A stretch of 64,000 nt of DNA from Herbidospora sakaeratensis (lineage in GTDB: Bacteria > Actinomycetota > Actinomycetes > Streptosporangiales > Streptosporangiaceae): the NCBI RefSeq assembly GCF_001570525.1, contig NZ_BBXC01000007.1, positions 671,364 to 735,363 of the forward strand, written 5' to 3'. The stretch's first letter is position 1. Each line of letters starts with the position of its first letter. Position numbers and translations under genes: made by a program. Below are positions 14,655 to 24,034 of the stretch, piece by piece. The notes below the pieces were generated by a model. The model was not told where the DNA came from, did no database searches, and saw nothing but the letters and a program-made list of their open reading frames with translations.

Positions 14655-16544
14655 CTAGAAGCCGCAGAGTTCGGCCAGCGACTGGTCCTCCGTCGCCTGG
14701 GAGTTCGGCGTCGGCGTCAGGGTCGGCTTGGCCGCCGTCGGGGTCGGGCTCGGGTCGGGGGCCGAGGCGGCCGGGTTGGGGCCGCTCGGGGAGGCCGTCA
14801 CGCCCGCCTGGACGGGGGCCGCCACGCCGTTGGACTTGCGGATGGCCGTGGCGACCATCTTCTTGATCTTCTCCCAGTCGGCGCTGCCCGGCCAGATCTG
14901 CGGGGGCACGAACTGGGTGCTGGTGATCTTGGCGTCCTTCACCTTCATGCCGAGCGTCACCAGGTGCTCCAGCAGGGGGCGCGGGATGTCGGTGCGGAAC
15001 AGCCGCTTCGCCGCCTGGACGATCTTCGTGAAGTTGGCCAGCACGACCGGGGGCGACGCCTGCTGGGCCAGCGCGCCGATGACGCAGCGCTGGCGGCCCA
15101 TGCGGGAGAAGTCGTCGCTGCCGACGCGGGAGCGGCCGTACCAGAGCACCTGCTCGCCGTTCAGGACGCGTTTGCCCGCCTTGATGGTGCCCGCCGTGCC
15201 GTAGACGCCGCCGTACTTGATGTCGCTCTGTACGTTGATCTCCAGGCCGCCGATGGCGTCCACGAGGGCGGCGAAGCCGTACATGTCGACCATGGCGTAG
15301 TAGTCGACGTGGAGGCCCAGCGTGGTGCTGATGGCGTCCTTCAGGGCGGCCGGGCCGCGCACGCCCAGGTTGGGGTAGTCCTCGGCGTACTGCCAGACCT
15401 CGTTCAGCAGGCCGCCGTTGGGCAGTTCGGCGCGGAAGCCGCTCGGGAACTGCCTGTTGAGCGGGCTGTTCTTGCTGAAGTGCACGTGCTGGAGGTTGCG
15501 CGGCAGCGCGAACAGGATCGTGTTGCCGGTCTGCACGTTGACGCTGGCCACCTGCATCGAGTCGGTGCGCACGCCCTGCCGGTTGCCGGCCGCGTCGCCG
15601 CCGATGAGCAGGAAGTTCACCCGCTTCTTGCCGTTCCACGGATCGGCGGCCTTGATGGGCACCGCCTGCGGGTCGCCCGCGTCGTGGTCGGAGGGGAAGT
15701 TCTCCAGCAGGTCCTGCGCCGCGTTCACCGTCGTCGCGGCGAACGCGAACGGCGCCATGACGGCCACGCACAACGCCCCGACCACGACGCCCGACACGAT
15801 CTGGCCCCGTTGCGGCAGCCGGTCGGGCTGCAGCGAGACGTAGGACATCAGCACCAGCCCGAACCACGCCAGCGCGAGCACCGCCGAGCCGACCAGGACG
15901 GTCGTCAGCGTGCTCTCGCGGACGGCCGAGCCGACGTCGCCGAGGATGCCGATGCCGAACACGACGGCCGCCACGAGGACGACGCCGAACGTGCCGAGGA
16001 AGGCGTAGCCCGCCTTGCGGCGTCCGCTGCGCAGGTGCGCCGCGCCGGGCACGATCGCCGACAGGGCGGTCCAGCCGATGACGCCGCCGGTGGTCAGCGG
16101 GCGGCCGAACTTCGGCGCCCGCCCGCCCTTCGCGGGGCCGCGCGGCGGCAGGGGAGCGGGTTTGCGGGGCGGACCCGGCCGGGTCACCTCGTCGTCGGCG
16201 ATCCGCTGCTCGGCGGGCGGGCCCTGCACGGCGGGGGGCGGCGTGAACTGCGGCCCCCCGGACTTCGGCGGGGCGCCCGAGTGCACCATCGTGTCGGGCC
16301 GGACGGAGGCCGCCGGTCCGGCGTTCTTGGGGACCGGGTCGGGCTGCGGCCCGGCGGTCTTGGGGATGGCGGCGAAGGATCCGGTCTGCGGTGGTTCCGA
16401 CGGGCCAGAGGGCTCTGCGGGCATTTGCTGTTCTTCGTAGGTTTCGTCGGCTACTCCGCCGGGGAAGTCCTCGGACGACTTCTGGGGGCGCTTACGGGTG
16501 CGTCTCTGACGTGACTCGTCATTCGCGGCTCCCCCACGACCCAT
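14655..16544 (-). CDS. LytR-CpsA-Psr (LCP) family cell-wall glycopolymer transferase
   Basis: The 629-residue protein has a long Pro/Gly/Lys-rich cytoplasmic N-terminus (1-150), about four membrane helices (155-290) and an extracytoplasmic LCP domain (about 315-530). The domain shows the conserved core VNFLLIGGDAAG...RTDSMQVASVN, ILFALPRNL, VDMYGFAALVDAIGGLEINV and YGRSRVGSDDFSRMGRQ, which carries the Arg and Asp residues that bind polyprenyl pyrophosphate. LCP enzymes move lipid-linked glycopolymers onto peptidoglycan. The extra helices before the single usual one are an actinobacterial variant. The C-terminal 80 residues are Pro/Thr-rich wall-spanning sequence. Confidence 0.9.
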   Translation of the reverse strand: MGRGGAANDESRQRRTRKRPQKSSEDFPGGVADETYEEQQMPAEPSGPSEPPQTGSFAAIPKTAGPQPDPVPKNAGPAASVRPDTMVHSGAPPKSGGPQFTPPPAVQGPPAEQRIADDEVTRPGPPRKPAPLPPRGPAKGGRAPKFGRPLTTGGVIGWTALSAIVPGAAHLRSGRRKAGYAFLGTFGVVLVAAVVFGIGILGDVGSAVRESTLTTVLVGSAVLALAWFGLVLMSYVSLQPDRLPQRGQIVSGVVVGALCVAVMAPFAFAATTVNAAQDLLENFPSDHDAGDPQAVPIKAADPWNGKKRVNFLLIGGDAAGNRQGVRTDSMQVASVNVQTGNTILFALPRNLQHVHFSKNSPLNRQFPSGFRAELPNGGLLNEVWQYAEDYPNLGVRGPAALKDAISTTLGLHVDYYAMVDMYGFAALVDAIGGLEINVQSDIKYGGVYGTAGTIKAGKRVLNGEQVLWYGRSRVGSDDFSRMGRQRCVIGALAQQASPPVVLANFTKIVQAAKRLFRTDIPRPLLEHLVTLGMKVKDAKITSTQFVPPQIWPGSADWEKIKKMVATAIRKSNGVAAPVQAGVTASPSGPNPAASAPDPSPTPTAAKPTLTPTPNSQATEDQSLAELCGF

Positions 16545-16643
16545 GGTCGACCGCTCCTCTGCTCGTTGTTGCCCGTGCGATGCCCAGGGATTCTAGCCCT
16601 CAAATCTGGACAACACTGAACACATCCGGAAAGAAGGCCTTGT

Positions 16644-17837
16644 CTAGGAGACGGCCTTCGCGGGCATCGCCCACGTGTTGCACTGGTACGCCTGCTGCTT
16701 CTGCCACCCCTGCCGGAACCACACGCCGTTGTTCGGCGGGGAACCGTGGTCGCGCGGCCATCCCGGGTGGTCGCCGAGGCTGCCCCAGAATGCGAACAGG
16801 TCGTCGCGCCGCGCCGCCGGAACCGGATAGCTCGCCGCGACGGCGCGCATGAACATGCCGGCGAAACAGTTCGCCTGGAGTTCGAGCCGGCGGCTCAGCG
16901 CCAGCCGCCGGCTCTCCGACCCGGAGGCCAGGCTGCGCTCCCAGCGGGCCTGCGACAGGCCGGTGAGCTGCTGGACGTGGTGGCCGTACTCGTGGCCCAT
17001 CATCGCCGTGAAGGCGCCGTGCCACGACGACATCCGCGCGTAGCCGACCGACTCGCCGTTGCCGTTCGCCATGGCCTTGGTCGAGGCGTACACCGACATG
17101 GTGCGCGGGCAGTAGTAGGGCGCCGCGCTGTTCGCCTGCGGGAAGTCGCCGCACGGCCCCCGGCCCTTGCCCGACGCGACGACCCACTTGGGCGGCTCGA
17201 ACGGGATGCCGACCTTCTCCAGCGTGGTCCGCCAGGCCCGGTCCATGCACTTGGCCGTCTTGAGGATGTGCGCCTTGATCTGCCGGTGGTCGAACACGTT
17301 CGCCCGCCCGCCCGGACAGCGGGTGCGCGGCAGCGCGCCGGCCGTGTAGACCGTGTTCTCCTTCAGCGACGTGTTGAGCGGCGCCCGCTGCTCCTTTACG
17401 GGCCGGCGCTCGCCCCGCTGCGGTTCGCGCACCGTCCGGCTCCCGTCGCCCGACGACGTGACGACCGCGTCCTCGGCGCCCGACCGGTCGGCGGCCGCCG
17501 CGCCGAGCACGACCACCACGAACCCCACGGCGGCCAGCCCGAGGACGCCCCCGATGATCGGCCCCGCGCTCGACTTCCGCCGGGGCTGCCAGTGGACCGG
17601 CATCTGCCGGGGCGGCCCGTAGGGCCCGGCGGGCGCCGGGCGCATCCCGGGTGGAAAGTGCGGCTGAGGCCCCGGATGCCCTGTACCGGCCTGCGGCATC
17701 GGGGGCGCCATCGGGGGCGCCATCGGGGGCGAAGGCGGGGCCGGGGCAGGGGGCGCAGGGTACCCCGGTAACGGCTGCCGTGGGCCGCCTGGACCGTATG
17801 GGTGACGCCCGGGAGCCGGCGGATACGGCTGCCCCAT
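16644..17837 (-). CDS. Membrane-anchored neutral zinc metallopeptidase (YpfJ-like)
   Basis: The protein has 397 residues. A Pro/Gly-rich cytoplasmic tail (1-88) leads into one transmembrane helix (about 92-116, SAGPIIGGVLGLAAVGFVVV) and then an external domain typical of the YpfJ/neutral zinc metallopeptidase family. The zinc-binding HExxH is at residues 282-286 (HEYGH), preceded by a conserved SWHGAFTAMMG segment and followed by an ELQANCFAG stretch that supplies the third ligand. Four Cys residues outside the membrane may form disulfides. The substrate is unknown. It lies 99 bp from the LCP start on the same strand and could share a wall-maintenance role. Confidence 0.85.
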   Translation of the reverse strand: MGQPYPPAPGRHPYGPGGPRQPLPGYPAPPAPAPPSPPMAPPMAPPMPQAGTGHPGPQPHFPPGMRPAPAGPYGPPRQMPVHWQPRRKSSAGPIIGGVLGLAAVGFVVVVLGAAAADRSGAEDAVVTSSGDGSRTVREPQRGERRPVKEQRAPLNTSLKENTVYTAGALPRTRCPGGRANVFDHRQIKAHILKTAKCMDRAWRTTLEKVGIPFEPPKWVVASGKGRGPCGDFPQANSAAPYYCPRTMSVYASTKAMANGNGESVGYARMSSWHGAFTAMMGHEYGHHVQQLTGLSQARWERSLASGSESRRLALSRRLELQANCFAGMFMRAVAASYPVPAARRDDLFAFWGSLGDHPGWPRDHGSPPNNGVWFRQGWQKQQAYQCNTWAMPAKAVS

Positions 17838-17990
17838 CTCTTCGACCCCCTTGGTTGGAGATTGGGCAGAACAATACTGATTTCACACTCGTCACGGATG
17901 TAGCACCGATCGCGCACGGCGGGTAATCATCCGAGGTGATCTCTGCGATGTTCCGGATTCGGACGGCTCGTCTGCCCTAGCGTCTTTGGC

Positions 17991-18860
17991 ATGAATCTGC
18001 AACAGCTCCGCTATGTGGTAGCCACCGCAGAGCACCGCACCATGACCGACGCCGCACGGTCCCTCTACATCGCGCAGCCCGCGTTATCCCGCGCGATCCG
18101 GGACCTCGAACGGGAACTCGGCATGACCCTCTTCGCGCGTTCCGGGCGGGGAGTGGTCGTGACCGCGCAGGGGCGGCGGGTCGTCAAGCTCGCCCGGGAG
18201 GCGCTCGACGCCGTCCGGGAGATCGAGGCGCTGGCGACCCAGTCGCACACGGCGGGAGCCGAACTGCGCATCGCGTCGACGCCGAGCCTCGAACCGGGGC
18301 TCGCGGGTCGCCTGCTGCCCGCCTACGTGGCGGAGCATCCGGGCATCCGCGTGCACATCGTCCGCTGCGACGGGCGGGACAGCGTCGTCACCGCCGTCCG
18401 CGAGCAGCGGGCCGACCTCGGGCTGACCGACCTGCCGGTGCCCACCGACCTGGTCAGCCATCCGCTGGAGCGGCAGGAGATCGTGCTGATCTCGCCGCCC
18501 GGTCTCGACCTGCCCGATCCGGTGCCGATGAGCAGGCTCAACGGCATGCGGCTGGTGCTGCCCGGCCAGGGCAGCCCGCGCCGCCGGGAGTTCGACCAGA
18601 TCTTCGCCTCGTACGGCGTCCGACCCATCCCCGCGCTGGAGTCGGACGAACGGGCCAAGTGGCTGCCCGCCGTACGCGAGGGTCAGGCCTCGCTCCTGTG
18701 GTATCGCGGCATGGCCGAGCAGGCGGCCCGCGCCGGCCTGGTCGTGCGGTCGCTCGACCCCGCCCCCAGGAAGATCATCGCGATCGTGCACGCCCGCAAA
18801 CGGCTGCCCGCGACCGCGCAGGACTTCGTGACCCTGGCAGAAGGAGGATCCGCCGCTTAA
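17991..18860 (+). CDS. LysR family transcriptional regulator
   Basis: A 289-residue LTTR. The N-terminal winged HTH spans residues 1-60 (MNLQQLRYVVATAEHRTMTD, SLYIAQPALSRAIRDLE). It is followed by a linker helix and a periplasmic-binding-protein-like effector domain (about 90-289; ELRIASTPSLEPGLAGRLLP, LGLTDLPVP). It diverges from the zinc metallopeptidase gene across a 153-bp gap and is followed 133 bp later by the FolP2-like gene. The usual LTTR arrangement would make the divergent gene at 17837 a candidate target. The effector is unknown. Confidence 0.9.
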   Translation: MNLQQLRYVVATAEHRTMTDAARSLYIAQPALSRAIRDLERELGMTLFARSGRGVVVTAQGRRVVKLAREALDAVREIEALATQSHTAGAELRIASTPSLEPGLAGRLLPAYVAEHPGIRVHIVRCDGRDSVVTAVREQRADLGLTDLPVPTDLVSHPLERQEIVLISPPGLDLPDPVPMSRLNGMRLVLPGQGSPRRREFDQIFASYGVRPIPALESDERAKWLPAVREGQASLLWYRGMAEQAARAGLVVRSLDPAPRKIIAIVHARKRLPATAQDFVTLAEGGSAA

Positions 18861-18993
18861 ACGCTTGGACCGTTCCAAATCCGACTTGTCGGATTCGGGG
18901 CCGGATCTGTGGGGGCACTTCTGGATCGGCCATTTCCCGAAGCGTTCCCTCGTCCGGCGGTCGCGCGGAGGGCGCGGAGTAGGCTCGCTGACG

Positions 18994-19836
18994 ATGTCTA
19001 CTCTGCGCCTTCGTGGCCGTACGTTCGGGCCCGGCGACCACGCGATCATGGCCGTGGTCAACCGCACGCCCGACTCCTTCTACGACCGGGGCGCGACCTA
19101 CGGCTTCGCCGCCGCCCTCGACGCCGCCAGCCGCCAGATCGAGGCGGGGGCCGACATCGTCGACATCGGCGGCGTGAAGGCCGGGCCGGGCGACGACGTC
19201 GGCGTGGCGGAGGAGATCCGCCGGGTCGCCGACCTCGTGGCGGCGGTCCGCGACCGGCACCCCTCGGTGATCATCAGCGTCGACACCTGGCGCGCCGAGG
19301 TCGGCGAGGTCGTCGCCGCCGCCGGCGCCGACCTGCTCAACGACACGTGGGGCGGCGTCGACCCCCGGCTGGCCGACGTGGCCGCCGAGCACGGCATCGG
19401 CCTGGTCTGCGCGCACGCCGGACGCGTCGAGCCGCGCACCCGCCCCCATCGGATCGCCTACGACGACGTGGTGGGCGACGTGGTGGCGTACACGACCGAC
19501 CTCGCCGAGAAGGCGCTCGCCGCGGGGGTGTCGCGGGACCGCATCCTGATCGACCCCGCCCACGACTTCGGCAAGAACACCTACCACTCCCTGGAGCTCA
19601 GCCGCCGCCTCGACGAGATGGTCGCGACCGGCTGGCCGGTGCTGGTGGCCGTCTCGAACAAGGACTTTGTTGGCGAGACCCTCGGCGGCCTGCCCGTCGA
19701 CCGGCGGCACGCGGGCACCCTCGCGACCCTGGCCATCTCGGCCGCCCAGGGCGCCCGGGTCTTCCGCGTCCACGACGCCGCCTCGGCCCGCACGGTCCTC
19801 GACGTGGTCAGCCGTAGATCACCGACAGGAACCTGA
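18994..19836 (+). CDS. folP2: Dihydropteroate synthase-related protein, FolP2 type
   Basis: A 280-residue TIM-barrel of the DHPS family. MAVVNRTPDSFYDRGATY near the start and SVDTWRAEV, LLNDTWGGVDP and DPAHDFGKNTYH are present. In place of the ESTRPG loop of true DHPS it has DIGGVKAGPG (residues 57-66), exactly as in mycobacterial FolP2 (Rv1207), which is regarded as lacking normal DHPS activity. ATG 18994 gives the homologous start; an in-frame start at 18865 would add 43 poorly conserved residues. It converges with the PLP-decarboxylase gene, sharing 29 bp at the 3' ends. Role unknown. Confidence 0.85.
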   Translation: MSTLRLRGRTFGPGDHAIMAVVNRTPDSFYDRGATYGFAAALDAASRQIEAGADIVDIGGVKAGPGDDVGVAEEIRRVADLVAAVRDRHPSVIISVDTWRAEVGEVVAAAGADLLNDTWGGVDPRLADVAAEHGIGLVCAHAGRVEPRTRPHRIAYDDVVGDVVAYTTDLAEKALAAGVSRDRILIDPAHDFGKNTYHSLELSRRLDEMVATGWPVLVAVSNKDFVGETLGGLPVDRRHAGTLATLAISAAQGARVFRVHDAASARTVLDVVSRRSPTGT

Positions 19837-21247
19837 CCAGGATCGCCTCGCGGGTCTTCGCGGGCAGCGCGTCGAGGACCGCGTTGACGGCGGCCATCTC
19901 CGGCTGGTCGCGGGAGGTCAGGTCGATGCCGACCGAGGCGGCCAGCTCCACGAAGGTCGGGTCGTCGAGTTCGTCGAGGTTCAGCGAGGCGATCAGCTCC
20001 GGCAGGCCCTCCGGAACCACCGCCGGGCCGCGCTCGCGGGCGGCCTGGGCCGACTCGGCGATGACGGCGAGCATCGCGTCGACCCGCTCCAGGGTCACGC
20101 CGGTGACGGTGATGTGGAGGTTCGCCGGGATGCCGGCGTAGGAGAGCTGCGGCTGGAGGAACCAGCCGCGCCTGCGGGCCTCGTCGGCCAGCACGAACAC
20201 GTCGACCTCGGGGGAGCCCGCGATGGCCACCAGGGCGGCCTGCGGGTCGCCCAGCACGCGCAGGCCGGGGATCTTCGCCGCGCCCTCGGCGATCCGGCGG
20301 GTGGCCTCCAGGGTGGTGCGGCCCAGTTCGAGGTAGCCCTCGCGGCCCAGCGCGTGCAGGGTGCCCCACGCGCCGCCGAGCGGGCCGGCCGACCGGGAGC
20401 TCTGCACGGTCGCGTTGATGATCGTGTAGCCGGGCCAGGCGGCCGAGGCGAAGTAGGCGGCGCGGCGCAGCGCGGCGTCCTTGAACAGCAGCACGGAGGC
20501 GCCCTTGGGGGCGTACCCGAACTTGTGCAGGTCGCAGGAGATCGAGGTGACGCCCGGCACCGACAGGTCGAACGGCGGCACCTCGGCCCCGGCCTCCCGC
20601 AACCACGGCAGCAGCCAGCCCCCGACGCAGGCGTCGACGTGGCAGGGCACGCCCCGCGCGGCGGCCAGCGCCGCGACCTCGGCGACCGGGTCGATCACGC
20701 CCTGCGGGTAGGAGGGGGCCGAGACCACCACGAGCACGGTCCGCTCGGTCATGGCCGCCTCGACGCCCGCCGGGTCGACGGTGAACGTGGCGAGGTCGAC
20801 GGGCACGGCGACCACCTCGACGCCGAGGTAGTGCCCGGCCTTGTGGAACGCCGGATGCGCGGTGACCGGCACGACCATCTGCGGCCGGTCGATCTTCGCG
20901 GCGTCGCGGGCCGCCTTCACCGCCAGCATGATCGACTCGGTGCCGCCGCTGGTGAAGATGCCCGGCGCGCCGGGTTGCCCCAGTTCGGCGGCGACGGCGC
21001 CGACGACGTCCTTCTCCAGGGCGACCATGCTCGGGAACGCGGTCGGGTCGAGCATGTTGACCTCGAGCATGCCCGCGTACGCCGCCGCGCCCGCCTCGTG
21101 CACCTCGGGGCGGCCGGTGTCGTACACGTAGGCGGTGACCGTGCCGCCGCGCACCGGGAGATCGGACCCCTGCGCCTCGGCCAGGCGGGCGAGCAGTTCC
21201 TCGGCGGTCACGCCGTGGTGGGGGAGCACCGTGACATCTCCTGACAT
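19808..21247 (-). CDS. PLP-dependent decarboxylase / sphingosine-1-phosphate lyase-like protein
   Basis: A 479-residue fold-type I PLP enzyme of the group II decarboxylase / sphinganine-1-phosphate aldolase branch. SGGTESIMLAVKAARD (99-114) contacts the phosphate, HVDACVGG carries the pyridine-N aspartate (Asp205), and the Schiff-base lysine lies in SISCDLHKFGYAPKG (Lys242). The DLHKFGY wording is typical of the S1P-lyase group rather than glutamate decarboxylase. The substrate could be a phosphorylated amino alcohol or an amino acid. No obvious partner gene is next to it. Confidence 0.8.
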   Translation of the reverse strand: MSGDVTVLPHHGVTAEELLARLAEAQGSDLPVRGGTVTAYVYDTGRPEVHEAGAAAYAGMLEVNMLDPTAFPSMVALEKDVVGAVAAELGQPGAPGIFTSGGTESIMLAVKAARDAAKIDRPQMVVPVTAHPAFHKAGHYLGVEVVAVPVDLATFTVDPAGVEAAMTERTVLVVVSAPSYPQGVIDPVAEVAALAAARGVPCHVDACVGGWLLPWLREAGAEVPPFDLSVPGVTSISCDLHKFGYAPKGASVLLFKDAALRRAAYFASAAWPGYTIINATVQSSRSAGPLGGAWGTLHALGREGYLELGRTTLEATRRIAEGAAKIPGLRVLGDPQAALVAIAGSPEVDVFVLADEARRRGWFLQPQLSYAGIPANLHITVTGVTLERVDAMLAVIAESAQAARERGPAVVPEGLPELIASLNLDELDDPTFVELAASVGIDLTSRDQPEMAAVNAVLDALPAKTREAILVRFLSVIYG

Positions 21248-21307
21248 ACGTTGACGACTCCGATCACTTTACGGAAACCTCACACGATGACAGATGGGAT
21301 CTTTTCC

Positions 21308-22216
21308 ATGCGTGTTGCCGCTTTCGTCGCCGGACTCTTAGCCGTACTGGTCGCCGCTCCGCCGGCCGTCGCCTCGGCGGCCCCGAAATACCCGGCCTCG
21401 TTCCCGCTGCCCGCCGGTTTCCAGCCCGAGGGCGTCGCCGTCGACGAGGGCCGCTCGGCCTACTTCGGCTCCCGCGCCTCCGGCGCGATCTACAAGGTCG
21501 ACCTGCGCAGCGGTCAGGGCCGCGTCATCAACGAGGGGCCCGGCACCCCCTCCCTCGGCCTGAAGGTCAAGCGCAACCGCCTGTTCGTCGCGGGCGGCAC
21601 CGCCGGGACCGCCCGGGTGCTCGACGCCCGGACCGGCGCGGTGCTCAAGAGCTACACCCTGGCCACCGGCGCGTCGTTCGTGAACGACGTCGTGCTCACC
21701 CGGGACGCCGCCTACTTCACCGACTCCACCAACCCCGTCCTCTACAAGCTCGACCTGCGCCGGTGGGGCCGCCTGCCCGCCGAGGCCCAGAAGATCCCGC
21801 TGACCGGCGACATCGTGTACACGACCGGCATCAACGCCAACGGCATCGCCCAGACGCCCGACGGCAGGGCGCTGCTGCTGGTCCAGTCGAACACCGGCAA
21901 GTTGTTCCGGGTCGACAAGAAGAGCGGCGCGACCACGCAGGTGGACCTCGGGACCGACCTGCTCGCCAACGGCGACGGGCTGCTGCTGGAGGGACGCCGG
22001 CTGGTCGTCGTCCAGAACCGCCTCAACACCGTGACCTGGGTCAAGCTCGACCGGCGCGGGACGAAGGGCACGATCGACCGGAAGGTCACCGACCCCCGGT
22101 TCGACGTGCCGACCACCGTCGCGGCCTTCAAGGACCGCCTCTACCTGCCGAACGCCCGTTTCACCACCACCCCGACCCCGACGACCCCCTACGACGTCGT
22201 GGCCATCGACCGCTGA
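21308..22216 (+). CDS. Secreted SMP-30/gluconolactonase-like beta-propeller protein
   Basis: About 302 residues, with a signal peptide (MRVAAFVAGLLAVLVAAPP, cleaved after ASAAP) and then a six-bladed propeller of NHL/SMP-30 type. Repeating blades include FQPEGVAVDEGRSAYFGSR, IYKVDLRSG, NGIAQTPDGRALLLVQS and LFRVDKKSG. SMP-30-type acids are partly preserved (the first-blade Glu and an Asn-Asp pair, FVNDVVLT and NGDGLLLE), so a lactonase is possible but not proven. ATG 21308 is chosen for the clean signal peptide; in-frame ATG 21287 would add seven residues. The gene diverges from the decarboxylase with only 60 bp between starts. Confidence 0.75.
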   Translation: MRVAAFVAGLLAVLVAAPPAVASAAPKYPASFPLPAGFQPEGVAVDEGRSAYFGSRASGAIYKVDLRSGQGRVINEGPGTPSLGLKVKRNRLFVAGGTAGTARVLDARTGAVLKSYTLATGASFVNDVVLTRDAAYFTDSTNPVLYKLDLRRWGRLPAEAQKIPLTGDIVYTTGINANGIAQTPDGRALLLVQSNTGKLFRVDKKSGATTQVDLGTDLLANGDGLLLEGRRLVVVQNRLNTVTWVKLDRRGTKGTIDRKVTDPRFDVPTTVAAFKDRLYLPNARFTTTPTPTTPYDVVAIDR

Positions 22217-22235
22217 CACGGAGCACGATGGGGGC

Positions 22236-23402
22236 ATGGCGACTGATGTAGCCGCGGCCGTCTGCGACTGGGAGGACGACCTCTGCCGCGCGGGCCGCGC
22301 CGCCCCCGCCGAGCTCTCGGTGATGTTCCGCGTGGGCGCGCCGGCGCTCGCCCTGGCCTTCACGGCCGGGGCGGTGCCGGCCGCCGCGCTCGCCGCCCGG
22401 CCGTCGATCGCGGGCATCGTGCTGATCCTCGTCTCGGCGATCCCGTGGGGGCGGTGGATCCTCAAGGGCGACGACGGGCCGTCGTGGTGGTTCGCGCTGG
22501 CGGTGCTCGGGCCGCTCGGGGCCGCCGTCCTGACCGGGCTGGGCAGCCCGGTGGCGTCCGTGCTGGCGCTGGCGGTCGGCCTGCTGCTGGTGGCGCTGAA
22601 CGTCGGGTTCGCGCCCGTCCCGCTGGCGGCGGGCGTCACCGCGCTGACCTACCTGCTGGCCGTCGCCGCCGCGCTGGGCTCTCCTCCGGTGGTGTGGGTC
22701 GCCCTGCACCTCGGGTTCGCCCTCACGCTGGCTGCCGCCTACGCGGTGCGGGTCAGCCACGAATCCAGCCGCCTGGTCGCCCAGGCGCTGGAGGCGCTGG
22801 CCCTCCAGCGGGCCGCCGACCAGCGGCGGATCATGGCGCAGGACGTCCACGACGTCGTCGGGCACACCCTCGCGGTGACCATGCTGCACCTCACCGCCGC
22901 GCGCATGGCGATCAGGCGCGAGGCCGCCGCCGAGGCGCTGGAGGCCCTGGAGGAGGCCGAGCGGCACGGCCGGGCCAGCCTGGCCGACCTGCGGCGGCTG
23001 GTGAAGGTGCTGCGCTCCGGGGAGGAGTCGCCGACCGGGCCGCAACCCGGCCTCGCCGACGTCGAGGCGCTGGTGGAGGGCTTCCGCGGCGCCGTCGAGC
23101 TCACCTTCTCCGTGGACGGGCTCGCGGTGGTGAACCCGGGGGCGGAGCTGGCGGCGTACCGGATCGTTCAGGAGGCCCTGGCCAACGCGGTCCGGCACGG
23201 AACCGGGACGGCCCGGGTGGCGCTGACCCTGGCGAACGGCGAACTGGCCGTGGAGGTCGCCAACCCCGTCGGCGCCCCGTCGGACGACGGGCCGGGCAGC
23301 GGCCTGCTGGGCATGCGCGAACGCGCCACCGCCGCCGGGGGCCACCTCACCGCCGGAACACGCGGCGGGCAGTGGCTCGTGTCGGCGAGGATTCCGGTGT
23401 GA
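22236..23402 (+). CDS. NarL-type membrane sensor histidine kinase
   Basis: The 388-residue protein has five or six membrane helices (about residues 32-172). A HisKA_3 dimerisation domain follows with phospho-accepting His205 (DQRRIMAQDVHDVVGHTLAV), then an HATPase_c domain (about 285-385; RIVQEALANAVRHG, SGLLGMRERATAAGG). There is no large sensor domain, so the signal is probably sensed in or at the membrane. The stop overlaps the response regulator start by 4 bp (GTGA), so the two are co-translated. It begins 19 bp after the beta-propeller stop. Confidence 0.9.
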   Translation: MATDVAAAVCDWEDDLCRAGRAAPAELSVMFRVGAPALALAFTAGAVPAAALAARPSIAGIVLILVSAIPWGRWILKGDDGPSWWFALAVLGPLGAAVLTGLGSPVASVLALAVGLLLVALNVGFAPVPLAAGVTALTYLLAVAAALGSPPVVWVALHLGFALTLAAAYAVRVSHESSRLVAQALEALALQRAADQRRIMAQDVHDVVGHTLAVTMLHLTAARMAIRREAAAEALEALEEAERHGRASLADLRRLVKVLRSGEESPTGPQPGLADVEALVEGFRGAVELTFSVDGLAVVNPGAELAAYRIVQEALANAVRHGTGTARVALTLANGELAVEVANPVGAPSDDGPGSGLLGMRERATAAGGHLTAGTRGGQWLVSARIPV

Positions 23403-24034
23403 TCACCGTCCTGCTGGTGGACGACCAGCCGCTCGTCCGCGCCGGCCTGCGCCGCATCCTGGAACCCGAGGGGACCTTCACGGTCGTCGGGGAGTGCGAC
23501 GACGGCGACCAGGTCGCCGCCGCCGTCGCCCGCTGGAGCCCCGACGTGGTCGTGATGGACGTCCGGATGCGCCGGGTCGACGGCGCCGAGGCGACCCGCC
23601 GCCTGGCGGGAGCCGTGCCGGTGCTGATCCTGACGACCTTCGACGACGACGACACCGTGGCGGCGGCCCTGGGCGCGGGCGCGGCCGGGTTCATCCTGAA
23701 GGACGCGCCCGGGGAGGACATCGTCCGGGCCGTCACGATGGTGGCCGAGGGCGGTTCGTGGCTCGACCCGCAGGTGGCCGGGCCGGTGCTGACGGCCTTC
23801 CGGCGGGTCGCTCTGAAGGAGAGCAGAGGGCGCGCGGCGGCGGCCCAGCTCACCCAGCGGGAACACGACGTGCTGGCCCAGATCGCGCGCGGGGCCACCA
23901 ACGCCGAGACGGCCGCCGCGCTGCACGTGTCGGAGGCCACGGTGAAGACCCACCTGGGCAACATCCTGACGAAGCTCGACCTCAGAGACCGGCCCGCCGC
24001 CATCGTGTACGCCCACGACCACGGCCTGGCCTGA
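23399..24034 (+). CDS. NarL/LuxR-type response regulator, partner of the upstream kinase
   Basis: A 211-residue protein from GTG 23399. The receiver domain (1-120; VLLVDDQPLVRAGLRRIL) has phosphorylation site Asp54 (VVVMDVRMR), a Thr in LILTTFDDDD and Lys in FILKDAPG. A C-terminal LuxR HTH follows (about 145-205; LTQREHDVLAQIARGATNAE, VSEATVKTHLGNIL). It is translationally coupled to the kinase. Its stop codon directly abuts the stop of the convergent sensor kinase at 24035. Targets are unknown; the propeller gene upstream and the ABC operon at 26163 are the nearest candidates. Confidence 0.92.
   Translation: MITVLLVDDQPLVRAGLRRILEPEGTFTVVGECDDGDQVAAAVARWSPDVVVMDVRMRRVDGAEATRRLAGAVPVLILTTFDDDDTVAAALGAGAAGFILKDAPGEDIVRAVTMVAEGGSWLDPQVAGPVLTAFRRVALKESRGRAAAAQLTQREHDVLAQIARGATNAETAAALHVSEATVKTHLGNILTKLDLRDRPAAIVYAHDHGLA

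Noticed and set aside
14484-16514. 676-residue plus-strand frame opposite the LCP gene
   Set aside because: Arg/Gly/Asp/His-rich shadow of the LCP coding strand.
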